Assembly (NCBI GenBank): GCA_020636545.1
Contig: JACJXS010000010.1
Coordinates: 156,001 to 220,000, forward strand
Origin: Chitinophagales bacterium
Lineage (GTDB): Bacteria; Bacteroidota; Bacteroidia; Chitinophagales; JADIYW01
Direction: 5' to 3'
Length of the DNA stretch: 64,000 nt
Below the pieces are notes generated by a model, which saw only the letters and a list, made by a program, of their open reading frames with translations, was not told the DNA's origin and made no database searches. Position 1 is the stretch's first letter. Each line of letters begins with the position of its first letter. The position numbers and the translations under genes were made by a program. Shown here piece after piece: positions 8,406 to 15,743 of this stretch.

Positions 8406-9242
8406 TTATTGTAATTTAAAAGATACTGGCAACGTATAATACACCTTAACAGGCACACCATTGTTTGAACCTGGAGCCCATTTAGGCATCGCTTTAATAA
8501 CACGAATAGCCTCTTCTGCACAACCTCCTCCAACTGGATCTTTTACAATTGTAGGATTTTTTATTGACCCATCTGTATCGACATAGAAATTTACAATTAC
8601 TTTCCCTTCTAATCCATTTTCTCGTGCTAATGATGGATAGTTAATGTTCTTAAATAAATACTTCATTAATTCTGCTGGACCACCAGGGAATGACGGCATT
8701 ACTTCTGAACGTATTAAAATTTCAGGAGCTTTAGGTTTCTCTGGTTGAGGCTGTGGCTCTGGACCTTTTCCTCCTTCTTCTTTAGGTATAATTATTGATG
8801 CTTTTGCTTCCTTGTCGCCTTCTATGGTCTTTGTAGAAATTTGCGTTTCCTTTACCTCTTCTTGCTTAGTTACTTTTTCATCTTGTACCAACTCATCTTT
8901 CTTAGCTATCAACTCCACCATTTTAATCGTTGGTCTTACTGGTGGCGGCGGTGGTGGTGGTGGTGGTGGTGGTGGTGCTTCCTCCACAGGTGGTGGTGGT
9001 GGTGGAAGATTTACATCTGTTAAAGCAACTTCTACGATTTTTTCTTCTTTCTTAGCTAATCTATCAAAAACTTGTAATTTTGCTATTAAAAGAATTAATA
9101 AAAATACTATAGTTGTAATGACAAATGCACGAAGTGTATTTTTGTTGATTAATTTTCTAAGGACATAAGAACCATAATCTTGGTTCAATCCTTCAAAAAC
9201 AATATCATCCCAACTTGATTTACTATATTTTGTTTCGCTCAT
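8406..9242 (-). CDS. tonB: TonB family energy transducer
   Basis: TonB carries proton-motive energy from ExbB/ExbD to outer-membrane TonB-dependent receptors. The 278-residue protein has a cytoplasmic N-terminus, one membrane helix (about residues 38-58), a proline-rich periplasmic spacer with runs of six and twelve prolines near residues 82-101, and a C-terminal TonB domain (GKVIVNFYVDTDGSI...PVSFKLQ). The GGCAEEAIRVIKAMPKWAPG segment is the conserved core of Bacteroidota TonB domains. It is the last gene of the exbB-exbD-exbD-tonB cluster. The proline run is encoded by near-perfect GGT repeats on the plus strand. Confidence 0.93.
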   Translation of the reverse strand: MSETKYSKSSWDDIVFEGLNQDYGSYVLRKLINKNTLRAFVITTIVFLLILLIAKLQVFDRLAKKEEKIVEVALTDVNLPPPPPPVEEAPPPPPPPPPPPPVRPTIKMVELIAKKDELVQDEKVTKQEEVKETQISTKTIEGDKEAKASIIIPKEEGGKGPEPQPQPEKPKAPEILIRSEVMPSFPGGPAELMKYLFKNINYPSLARENGLEGKVIVNFYVDTDGSIKNPTIVKDPVGGGCAEEAIRVIKAMPKWAPGSNNGVPVKVYYTLPVSFKLQ

Positions 9243-9266
9243 CTTATTATTTTATAAAAATGATAT

Positions 9267-9833
9267 TTAGTTTGCTGCTGCTGGTGTTCCACCATTTGCA
9301 ATTGCTTCTTCCTCTAAAGGTACTGGTTTTTGGATAGAATAGATTTTTGTTTTAGTAATATCCATTTCATCTAATATACCCACTAAATCTTCATATTTTG
9401 CATCATCGGTAGGTTTAATTAATACAATAGTTTGAACATCACCTTTATCATCTCTGCCAAATTTGCTATCTACAAACTTATGCTTATTCAATATTACTTG
9501 TCTAATGCCTTCTGGACTAAAATCAGTTTGTTGAAGTCCCATAACAGTTGTCCCATTATAGTACCAAATCTTACTATCTTTTTCTAATATTATATTTAAT
9601 ACTTTAGACTCTTTTACAACTGTTTTCTCAGACTCAGCATCTGTTGGTTTAGGCATATTCAAATCCATAGCTACAGATTTACCTAAAGTTGTTGTTAGCA
9701 TAAAGAAAGCAATTAGCAAGAAAGCTAAATCCACCATAGGTGTTAAATCCACTCTTGTGGACATTTTTTTACTTCGGACTTTGCCTTTGTGCTTGCCACG
9801 CCCACCGCCTGACGAGGTATCTAAATCTGCCAT
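9267..9833 (-). CDS. exbD: Biopolymer transporter ExbD (second of two)
   Basis: ExbD is the single-span peptidoglycan-contacting subunit of the Ton motor. After a basic cytoplasmic N-terminus the membrane helix begins VDLTPMVDLAFLLIAFF, where the aspartate in MVDLAF is the proton-conducting residue. The periplasmic domain (about residues 60-188) ends in a low-complexity alanine-rich tail. It lies 24 bases before tonB. At 188 residues it is longer than the enterobacterial protein, as usual in this phylum. Confidence 0.92.
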   Translation of the reverse strand: MADLDTSSGGGRGKHKGKVRSKKMSTRVDLTPMVDLAFLLIAFFMLTTTLGKSVAMDLNMPKPTDAESEKTVVKESKVLNIILEKDSKIWYYNGTTVMGLQQTDFSPEGIRQVILNKHKFVDSKFGRDDKGDVQTIVLIKPTDDAKYEDLVGILDEMDITKTKIYSIQKPVPLEEEAIANGGTPAAAN

Positions 9834-9854
9834 TTAATTATTATTTAGATTTTT

Positions 9855-10490
9855 TTAATTTACTTTTAAGGTTGTAATTAAGTTGAAAGAATAAACATCA
9901 TTTTTTCTAAAGATATCTATCAAGTTAGTAATATCTTTCATACTTGTATTCTTATCACCTTTAATTGCAATTGGAGCTTTTTCTTTATTTTCATATTGAA
10001 CATAAACATGTCTTACTGCCATAATCCAATCTTTCAACTGATTATTCGTACTATCAATAGGAATTCCTGATAATTGACCAGCATCTTTTAACCTTTGAAT
10101 TTCTTCTTTTGGCATTGAAACTACTTGAGGTAGATTTTGAACTGGAACTCCAACAATTTCTAATCCTTGAAATTCTTTTCTTTTCTCATCAGTCATAGCT
10201 ACACCAGCATATTTCTGTGGTTCTAATTCAAATAGCTTATCAATAACTTGTCTTTTTCTATCTATATCAGAAATTGCCATATACACTTTCCCTTCTTTAT
10301 CAATCGTAAAAGTAACTAAATCATCTTTTATTGCATGTTCTGCTCTAGAAGATGGAGTTTGAACTTGAATCAATTCTGATGGACGAAATTTTGCAGTAAG
10401 AATAAAGAACGCTAGCAATAAAAAGGCAACGTCACACATTGCGGTCATATCCACAAATGTACTCTGTCTTGCTACTTTAACTTTAGGCAT
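9855..10490 (-). CDS. exbD: Biopolymer transporter ExbD (first of two)
   Basis: A 211-residue ExbD paralogue with the N-terminal STFVDMTAMCDVAFLLLAFF helix; the aspartate of CDVAF corresponds to the motor aspartate. Its periplasmic part has an insertion (about residues 110-160) absent from the second copy. Two unequal ExbD subunits encoded in tandem are the rule in Bacteroidota Ton clusters and may form a heterodimer inside the ExbB pentamer; that is inference. It is 21 bases upstream of the second exbD. Confidence 0.92.
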   Translation of the reverse strand: MPKVKVARQSTFVDMTAMCDVAFLLLAFFILTAKFRPSELIQVQTPSSRAEHAIKDDLVTFTIDKEGKVYMAISDIDRKRQVIDKLFELEPQKYAGVAMTDEKRKEFQGLEIVGVPVQNLPQVVSMPKEEIQRLKDAGQLSGIPIDSTNNQLKDWIMAVRHVYVQYENKEKAPIAIKGDKNTSMKDITNLIDIFRKNDVYSFNLITTLKVN

Positions 10491-10513
10491 TTTATTCTAT
10501 TTTTTTATTAAGA

Positions 10514-11302
10514 TTATTTATTTTTTGCAGCAAAAGTTTGAGAAATACTATAACCCATTTCATCAATACCATAAGTTAGTTTATCAATCATATTTGTACA
10601 TAAGTTGTAAAATATAATGGCTACAGCTGAAGTAATGATACCAATTGCTGTATTGATTAGTGCTTCAGAAATACCTGTTGCTAAAACTTCTGGATCCGGC
10701 GAACCACTCGCTGCTAATCCTGTAAACGCTTTAATCATACCTAATACAGTTCCAAATAATGCTATTAAAGTACCAACTGATGCAATCGTTGCTAAAATCC
10801 ACATATTTTTTTCTAATACAGGCAATTCTAATCCTGTAGTTTCTTCAATTTCTTTTTGAATATTCATTACTTTTTGCTCTGCATCTAATCCTGTATTTTT
10901 TTCCATTTCAGCATATTTGTGTAAGCCAGCTTGAACTACATTCGCTACTGAACCTTGTTGTTTAGCACAATCAGCCAAAGCACCATTAATATCATTAGAA
11001 ACTAATTTAGATTTAATGTTTCTTAAAAAGTTATCTAAATCGCCAGTTCCTTTTGCTTTTTTAATAGTTAATAATCTTTCTACTGCAAACGTAATACAAA
11101 TAATAAATGTTGCTAATAAGAACGGTACAACAAATCCTCCTTTGTACACCAAGCCTAAAACATTAGTGTGGTGACCTTGTTCGTCAAATTGCTTTGCAAA
11201 TACTGTGTAAAAAATAACATTACATAATACTGTTGCAATTAAAATTACAATGCCAGAATTTAACCCGCTTTGTTTTTTTGTTGTTGTTTGTGCCTGAGCC
11301 AT
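10514..11302 (-). CDS. exbB: MotA/TolQ/ExbB proton channel
   Basis: The pentameric proton-channel subunit of the Ton motor. There are three to four hydrophobic segments (about residues 14-34, 52-74, 165-190, 210-235) and the family's C-terminal block GTVLGMIKAFTGLA followed by ISEALINTAIGI. I place the start at the ATG at 11302 (MAQAQTTTKK); the frame is open three codons further to a TTG that I consider unlikely. It heads the exbB-exbD-exbD-tonB unit and is divergent from the thioesterase gene. Confidence 0.93.
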   Translation of the reverse strand: MAQAQTTTKKQSGLNSGIVILIATVLCNVIFYTVFAKQFDEQGHHTNVLGLVYKGGFVVPFLLATFIICITFAVERLLTIKKAKGTGDLDNFLRNIKSKLVSNDINGALADCAKQQGSVANVVQAGLHKYAEMEKNTGLDAEQKVMNIQKEIEETTGLELPVLEKNMWILATIASVGTLIALFGTVLGMIKAFTGLAASGSPDPEVLATGISEALINTAIGIITSAVAIIFYNLCTNMIDKLTYGIDEMGYSISQTFAAKNK

Positions 11303-11448
11303 AATTATCAATTTTTAGTTTAATTTGATGTTTGATTTACTTTAATTTTGGGTAAATATAGTATTTTTTTGAAAATACCTAAACTTTTTTTAAAAAACTA
11401 TCACATTTTGTAACGAAAAAGCTATCTCTTTATTGTATTTTTAACAAT

Positions 11449-12153
11449 ATGCAACTCATTTTATTCCATCATGCAGGAGGCGATAAATATGCTTTCCAAT
11501 ACCTATCTCAAAAACTAAACCAAGATTTTGAAATAATCCATTACGAACTTCCTGGAAGAAATTATCGATTAAATGAACCTTTATTATTTGATATTTATCA
11601 AATTGTAGATGATGCTTACAACACTATTTTACCATACACCCAAAATGATTTTATATTTATTGGTATGAGTATGGGTGCTTTAATTTCATTTTTAGTCTCT
11701 GAAAAATTACATCAAAAAAACAAAAACCTTCCTAAACATATTGTACTCTCATCAAGAAAAAGTATTGAACAATATACCACTATCCATCAGGTTGCGAATG
11801 CAGATGATGATACATTTTGGAATTATGTAAAATCATTTGGTGCTAATATTGATGGTATTTTACAACATCACGAATTGAAAAATTTTTATGAACCAATATT
11901 GAGAGCTGATTTTAAAGCATTAGAATATTTCAATCATCATTATCATAATCATTTATCAACGCAACTACCTATTTCTGTAAGTAGCTTATTTGGCAAAGAT
12001 GATATTCATATTGATATTGAAGGAGCAAATTCTTGGAATAAATATTTTACCAAAGAATTTGAGGTAAAAGTATTTGAAGGTGGTCATTTTTTTCTATACA
12101 ATAATAACGAGGCTATTGAATATATCAGAAATAAGGTATTATCATTAGACTAA
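11449..12153 (+). CDS. Type II thioesterase (alpha/beta hydrolase)
   Basis: Type II thioesterases clear misprimed acyl groups from carrier proteins of NRPS, PKS or siderophore assembly lines. The 234-residue protein shows the family opening LILFHHAGGD, the GMSMGA nucleophile elbow with Ser74, an acid in FGKDDIH and the catalytic histidine in EGGHFFLY near the C-terminus. No synthetase or carrier protein is encoded in this window; the nearest related genes are the phosphopantetheinyl transferase and TcmP-like methyltransferase 33 kb away. The last bases of the gene lead directly into the rnpB promoter. Confidence 0.82.
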   Translation: MQLILFHHAGGDKYAFQYLSQKLNQDFEIIHYELPGRNYRLNEPLLFDIYQIVDDAYNTILPYTQNDFIFIGMSMGALISFLVSEKLHQKNKNLPKHIVLSSRKSIEQYTTIHQVANADDDTFWNYVKSFGANIDGILQHHELKNFYEPILRADFKALEYFNHHYHNHLSTQLPISVSSLFGKDDIHIDIEGANSWNKYFTKEFEVKVFEGGHFFLYNNNEAIEYIRNKVLSLD

Positions 12154-12160
12154 AAATTTG

Positions 12161-12168
12161 TAATTTTG
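12161..12168 (+). promoter_or_regulatory. -7 promoter box of rnpB (TAATTTTG)
   Basis: TAATTTTG matches TAnnTTTG exactly and ends six bases before the first base-paired nucleotide of RNase P RNA at 12174. Because the RNA end is known from its own helix, this calibrates the box-to-start distance for the other promoters listed here. Confidence 0.75.
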
Positions 12169-12173
12169 CAAGT

Positions 12174-12493
12174 GCAGGTCGTTCTATCGCGTTTATAAAT
12201 TTATAAATGAGGAAAGTCTGAGCAGCACAGAACAGTTTGACAGCTAACTGCTGTATATAGGAATATATGGAAAGTGCCACAGAAAATTGTACAGGTAAGG
12301 CTGTAGTGAAAATGTTTTTATAGTAATATATTAACTAGGCAAACCCCAAACGCTGAAACATCATGTAAGCCAATGCTTGACGGTTGTTCGCCGGATGTTG
12401 GTGGGTAGATGGATAGAGGTAATTAGCGATAATTATCCTAGATAAATGATAGAAAAGTATTTATACTTACAGAACTCGGCTTATAGACCTGCT
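12174..12493 (+). ncRNA. rnpB: RNase P RNA (bacterial type A)
   Basis: The catalytic RNA that removes 5' leaders from pre-tRNAs. The closing helix P1 is formed by GCAGGTC at 12174-12180 and GACCTGC at 12486-12492. Conserved core sequences are present in order: GAGGAAAGTC near 12208, ACAGAA near 12228, GGTAAGGCTG near 12294, the CAAACCCC region near 12341, and the 3' AACTCGGCTTATAGACC block. The length of about 320 bases is on the short side for type A. Its 3' end meets the stop codon of the convergent rnpA gene, and the T-run at 12495-12501 may end transcription. Confidence 0.95.
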
Positions 12494-12881
12494 ATTTTTT
12501 TATCTTATTAAATAACGTTAATAGGCTATTTTCAATAATCATGAAATTCGGTTTTTCTTTATGAACATAGCTAATAAAAAAACTTCCGGTTTTGTTTGTA
12601 AATGGAGCTATTAATTCAGATTTATTTTTGCGAACTGCTTCTCGCAATAACCGCTTAATATAGTTTCTTTCTGTTGCGTTGCTGAATAATCTCTTGGGTG
12701 CTGCAAATGCAAATTGATGTATTTGCACTGAGGACTTGTCTGATTCAAAATGAAAAAAAATTCTGAGATATTCATTTTGAACAAAAGATTTACGCCTAAA
12801 AAGTAGTTGGATTTTTTTCCTACTTTTTAGGCGTTCTCTTTTACTTAAAGTATATTTTGGTATAGTTGCTATCGCTTCTAT
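12492..12881 (-). CDS. rnpA: RNase P protein component, apparently starting at an ATA codon
   Basis: The protein binds RNase P RNA and the pre-tRNA leader. The diagnostic RNR-like motif is seen in ERNYIKRLLREA, and the N-terminal LSKRERLKS followed by KSF matches the family opening. The only ATG/GTG/TTG in frame is a GTG at 12728, which would remove the first 51 residues including the leader-binding strand and LSKRERLKS helix. The frame is open upstream to an ATA at 12881-12879 whose last two bases are the first two of the rpmH TAG stop (ATAG). Starting there gives 129 residues, the normal size. Two further ATA codons follow. A 15-bp inverted repeat lies in codons 16-30. Confidence 0.85.
   Translation of the reverse strand: MEAIATIPKYTLSKRERLKSRKKIQLLFRRKSFVQNEYLRIFFHFESDKSSVQIHQFAFAAPKRLFSNATERNYIKRLLREAVRKNKSELIAPFTNKTGSFFISYVHKEKPNFMIIENSLLTLFNKIKK
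12792..12834. repeat. 15-bp perfect inverted repeat inside the rnpA 5' coding region
   Basis: ACGCCTAAAAAGTAG at 12792-12806 and its exact reverse complement at 12820-12834 flank a 13-base loop. In the rnpA transcript the hairpin would form some 45-90 bases after the proposed start. It could be a regulatory structure or an attenuator between rpmH and the bulk of rnpA; the arms also encode conserved residues (RLKS, LLFRR). Confidence 0.75.
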
Positions 12882-13039
12882 TTATTTCTACCTCTCATTT
12901 CGTCAGAAACAGAAAGTTTTTTTCTTCCTTTTCTTCTTCTTGCATTCAATATTGCACGACCACCTTTAGTTTTCATACGTTCTCTAAAACCGTGCTTATT
13001 TTTTCTCTTTCTATTAGATGGTTGGAATGTCCTTTTCAT
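12878..13039 (-). CDS. rpmH: 50S ribosomal protein L34
   Basis: A 53-residue, strongly basic protein starting MKRTFQPSNRKRKNKHGFR and continuing RMKTKGGRAILNARRRKGR, an unmistakable L34. The C-terminal extension LSVSDEMRGRNK is typical of Bacteroidota. It forms the usual rpmH-rnpA pair, with the TAG stop overlapping the proposed rnpA start. A TATCTTTG promoter box lies 23 bases upstream. Confidence 0.97.
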   Translation of the reverse strand: MKRTFQPSNRKRKNKHGFRERMKTKGGRAILNARRRKGRKKLSVSDEMRGRNK

Positions 13040-13062
13040 ACAATTAATTTTAAAACGGAATG

Positions 13063-13070
13063 CAAAGATA
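13063..13070 (-). promoter_or_regulatory. -7 promoter box of rpmH-rnpA (TATCTTTG)
   Basis: Read on the minus strand the sequence is TATCTTTG, an exact TAnnTTTG match, giving an expected leader of about 18 bases before the rpmH ATG. Confidence 0.7.
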
Positions 13071-13139
13071 GTATTTTTCTGTTAAAAAAAAAATATCCTC
13101 TATAAATAAACGATAAATTAATGTAAGCTACTTAGAAAT

Positions 13140-13529
13140 CTATTCTTTTTCAAAGCGAATATCTTGGATATATAAGATTTTTTGGAAAGGCTTCAGCAAA
13201 ATATAGGTTTTATACTTTTCATTTTTTGATTTTAAAACACCTACAATAAAACGAGTATTGTATTCTGTACTACCTTTCTGTAAAATAGTAAATTCTTTAT
13301 TTGGTATTGCACTCAAAAAATTCTTGATAATCAATTCCGCTTGATCGCTACTATAATTATTACCTGTTTGATTTATGGTAACATCTATACGTTTATTAAA
13401 ATACTTTGCTAACTCCTTTGTATTACCACTTTGAATATACTGAACAATATCATTACTAACATCTTGTGCTTCTGTATAATGAATAGATAATACAAAAATA
13501 AATAGCAATATGCATTTTCTTATAAACAT
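13140..13529 (-). CDS. DUF4783 family secreted protein
   Basis: Starting at 13529 the 129-residue product begins MFIRKCILLFIFVLSIHYTEAQ, a clear Sec signal peptide with cleavage after EAQ. The mature part has the DUF4783 pattern: a helix in DIVQYIQSGNTKELAKYFN, a strand containing VDVTINQ-like residues, then a SSDQAELIIKNF helix and a strand-rich C-terminus; this is the cystatin/NTF2-like fold seen in many Bacteroidota. An upstream extension to 13622 would precede the signal peptide and overlap gpmI, so I reject it. Function is unknown. It is divergent from gpmI. Confidence 0.75.
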   Translation of the reverse strand: MFIRKCILLFIFVLSIHYTEAQDVSNDIVQYIQSGNTKELAKYFNKRIDVTINQTGNNYSSDQAELIIKNFLSAIPNKEFTILQKGSTEYNTRFIVGVLKSKNEKYKTYILLKPFQKILYIQDIRFEKE

Positions 13530-13591
13530 AATAAGTAAATTCGTTTTAGATGGAGCATATTTTATGCCAATCTTTATACAAAAATAAAAAA

Positions 13592-15130
13592 ATGAATTTG
13601 AATAACAACCAAAAAAAAGCATTTTTAATCATTATGGACGGTTGGGGCATCAACAGAAATGCATCAAATAGTGCCATAGAAGCAGCTCAAACACCTTTTA
13701 TTGATAGTTTATATACTCAATATCCAAACGCTGTATTGCTTACGCATGGAGAATATGTTGGTTTACCTTACGACCAAATGGGTAATTCTGAAGTTGGACA
13801 CATGAATTTAGGTGCAGGAAGAGTCGTTTACCAAGATTTATTATTAATTAATAAGAAAGTTGAAAAAGGAGAATTTGCCAACAGTAAAGCTTTAAAGGAC
13901 GCTTTCGAGTATGCCAAGCAAAATAATAAAAAAGTCCATTTTTTAGGTTTAGTTTCAGATGGTGGGATACATTCGCACACGAATCATTTAAAGGCACTAA
14001 TTCAATTAGCGAATGAGCAAGGTGTACAAAATTGCTTTGTGCATGCTTTTACTGATGGTCGTGATACTGATCCGAAGTCAGGTTTAGGATATTTAAGTGA
14101 TTTAGAAAGCTTTTGCCAAAATACACATACTAAAATTGCAACAATTTGTGGTCGTTATTATGCAATGGATAGAGATAAAAGGTGGGAACGAATTCAATTG
14201 GCTTATAACTTATTGGTACATGGACATGGAAAAACTTTTGCTACCGTACAAGATGCCATTCAAGATTCCTATAACAATAATATTACTGATGAATTTATTC
14301 TTCCAGCAATAATTACAAACAATGCCTCCCAAATTAATTCCAATATTGAAAAAGATGATGTCGTCATTTGTTTTAATTTCAGAACCGATAGATGTCGTGA
14401 AATTACACAAGTACTTACACAACAAAATATGCCTGAGTTTGATATGAAAACCTTGCCTTTGTATTATTTAACAATGACTATTTATGACGAGAAGTTTCAG
14501 CAGGTTATTCCCATTTTTGGCAAGGAGAATATCCAAAAATCATTAGGCGAAGTCATTGCCGATAATGGATTAACACAATTAAGAATTGCAGAGACAGAAA
14601 AATATCCTCATGTTACTTTCTTTTTTTCTGGAGGAAGAGAACAAGCGTTTGAAGGTGAAGAACGTATTATGATTCCATCTCCTAAAGTAGCAACTTATGA
14701 TTTGAAACCTGAAATGAGTGCTTATGAAATCAAAGATGCTGTTATCCAATTTATAAAAGAAAAACAACCGCATTTTATTTGTTTAAATTTTGCGAATACG
14801 GACATGGTAGGACATACTGGGGTATTTGAAGCGGGAATTAAAGCAGCAGAAACTGTCAATCAATGTGTTGAAGAAGTCGTAAAAGTAGCTTTAGATTTTG
14901 ATTATGGCATTTTGCTTACTGCAGACCATGGCAATGCAGACCTAATGATTAATAATGATGGTTCTCCGAATACTGCCCATACCAAAAATGCTGTTCCTTT
15001 ATTTTATATAGATAATCAATATAAAAAGGAATTAAGACCTGGAAAATTAGCTGATATTGCACCAACTATTTTACATATTATGCAATTGCCAATTCCTGAA
15101 GAAATGGAAGGAAACGTATTGATATATTAA
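13592..15130 (+). CDS. gpmI: 2,3-bisphosphoglycerate-independent phosphoglycerate mutase
   Basis: Interconverts 3- and 2-phosphoglycerate in glycolysis using two Mn ions and a phosphoserine. The metal and catalytic motifs are in order: IIMDGWG, the serine nucleophile in GNSEVGHMNLG, FTDGRDTDP, then NTDMVGHTG and TADHGNAD near the C-terminus. Starting at the ATG at 13592 gives 512 residues, the family norm; an in-frame ATG at 13550 would add 14 residues in the promoter region. Confidence 0.95.
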   Translation: MNLNNNQKKAFLIIMDGWGINRNASNSAIEAAQTPFIDSLYTQYPNAVLLTHGEYVGLPYDQMGNSEVGHMNLGAGRVVYQDLLLINKKVEKGEFANSKALKDAFEYAKQNNKKVHFLGLVSDGGIHSHTNHLKALIQLANEQGVQNCFVHAFTDGRDTDPKSGLGYLSDLESFCQNTHTKIATICGRYYAMDRDKRWERIQLAYNLLVHGHGKTFATVQDAIQDSYNNNITDEFILPAIITNNASQINSNIEKDDVVICFNFRTDRCREITQVLTQQNMPEFDMKTLPLYYLTMTIYDEKFQQVIPIFGKENIQKSLGEVIADNGLTQLRIAETEKYPHVTFFFSGGREQAFEGEERIMIPSPKVATYDLKPEMSAYEIKDAVIQFIKEKQPHFICLNFANTDMVGHTGVFEAGIKAAETVNQCVEEVVKVALDFDYGILLTADHGNADLMINNDGSPNTAHTKNAVPLFYIDNQYKKELRPGKLADIAPTILHIMQLPIPEEMEGNVLIY

Positions 15131-15160
15131 AAAATTAAAGTCTTTATATAATTTTATTTG

Positions 15161-15721
15161 ATGAAGAAACTCCCTATTATATTATATTTTATTCTACAAT
15201 TTCTACTATTTGGATGCAAAACTTCTAATTCAAAAACTGGGGAAGCAATAGAACTTTTTAACATCAAACCTTTGATTGAAAAAGATATTACTTATAATCA
15301 AGCTAACAATGTGAAGCAAAAAAAAGTAATTACCGTCAATCAAAAACAAGAAACAACAAATGTATCTAAAATTGATTGGGCAAAGGAATTGCAAATTGTC
15401 TTAAATGCTGATATTAACAAAAAAGATTGGGAAGATAAATTTACCAAACAAACCACTTTTGATAGCTTAGAAAATATTGAAACAACAAAATATTTATCTT
15501 TTAATAGCAAAGTGCCAATTAAAAAATTTATAGTAAAAAAATCAATTTCAAGCGATACGATACATGAAATCTATATTGAAAAAATCATACAAAGTGGATT
15601 ATTCTCTAATGACCAAATCATCACTTATCGTCCTACTGCCTATTTAAAAGTAGCATCAGTACAAAAGGCTATCTTTATGGATGATTTTATTTCTGAAGTA
15701 GAAATTTATTTTATTCGATAA
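15161..15721 (+). CDS. Lipoprotein of unknown function
   Basis: The 186-residue protein has MKKLPIIL, a hydrophobic stretch and the lipobox LFGC, so it should be a lipoprotein. The mature part is lysine- and threonine-rich with predicted beta strands (KKFIVKKSIS, EIYIEKIIQSG, EVEIYFIR). I recognise no domain. The ATG at 15161 is preferred to the TTG three bases earlier. It follows gpmI by 30 bases and precedes the flippase gene by 22, so the three may be co-transcribed. Confidence 0.68.
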   Translation: MKKLPIILYFILQFLLFGCKTSNSKTGEAIELFNIKPLIEKDITYNQANNVKQKKVITVNQKQETTNVSKIDWAKELQIVLNADINKKDWEDKFTKQTTFDSLENIETTKYLSFNSKVPIKKFIVKKSISSDTIHEIYIEKIIQSGLFSNDQIITYRPTAYLKVASVQKAIFMDDFISEVEIYFIR

Positions 15722-15729
15722 ATGATGCT

Positions 15730-15737
15730 TACTTTTG
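15730..15737 (+). promoter_or_regulatory. Possible -7 box just before the flippase gene (TACTTTTG)
   Basis: TACTTTTG fits TAnnTTTG and ends six bases before the ATG at 15744, so a transcript from it would be nearly or fully leaderless. It could also be chance in A+T-rich DNA. Confidence 0.4.
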
Positions 15738-15743
15738 CTATTC

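Noticed and set aside
8812..9168. Glycine- and tryptophan-rich open frames opposite tonB
   Set aside because: They are the complement of the polyproline codons; TonB on the minus strand is certain.
12866..13105. Open frame on the plus strand across rpmH
   Set aside because: It lies antisense to rpmH-rnpA, whose products are unmistakable.
13530..13622. 31-residue extension of the DUF4783 protein
   Set aside because: It would place a hydrophobic run before a complete signal peptide and overlap the gpmI start.
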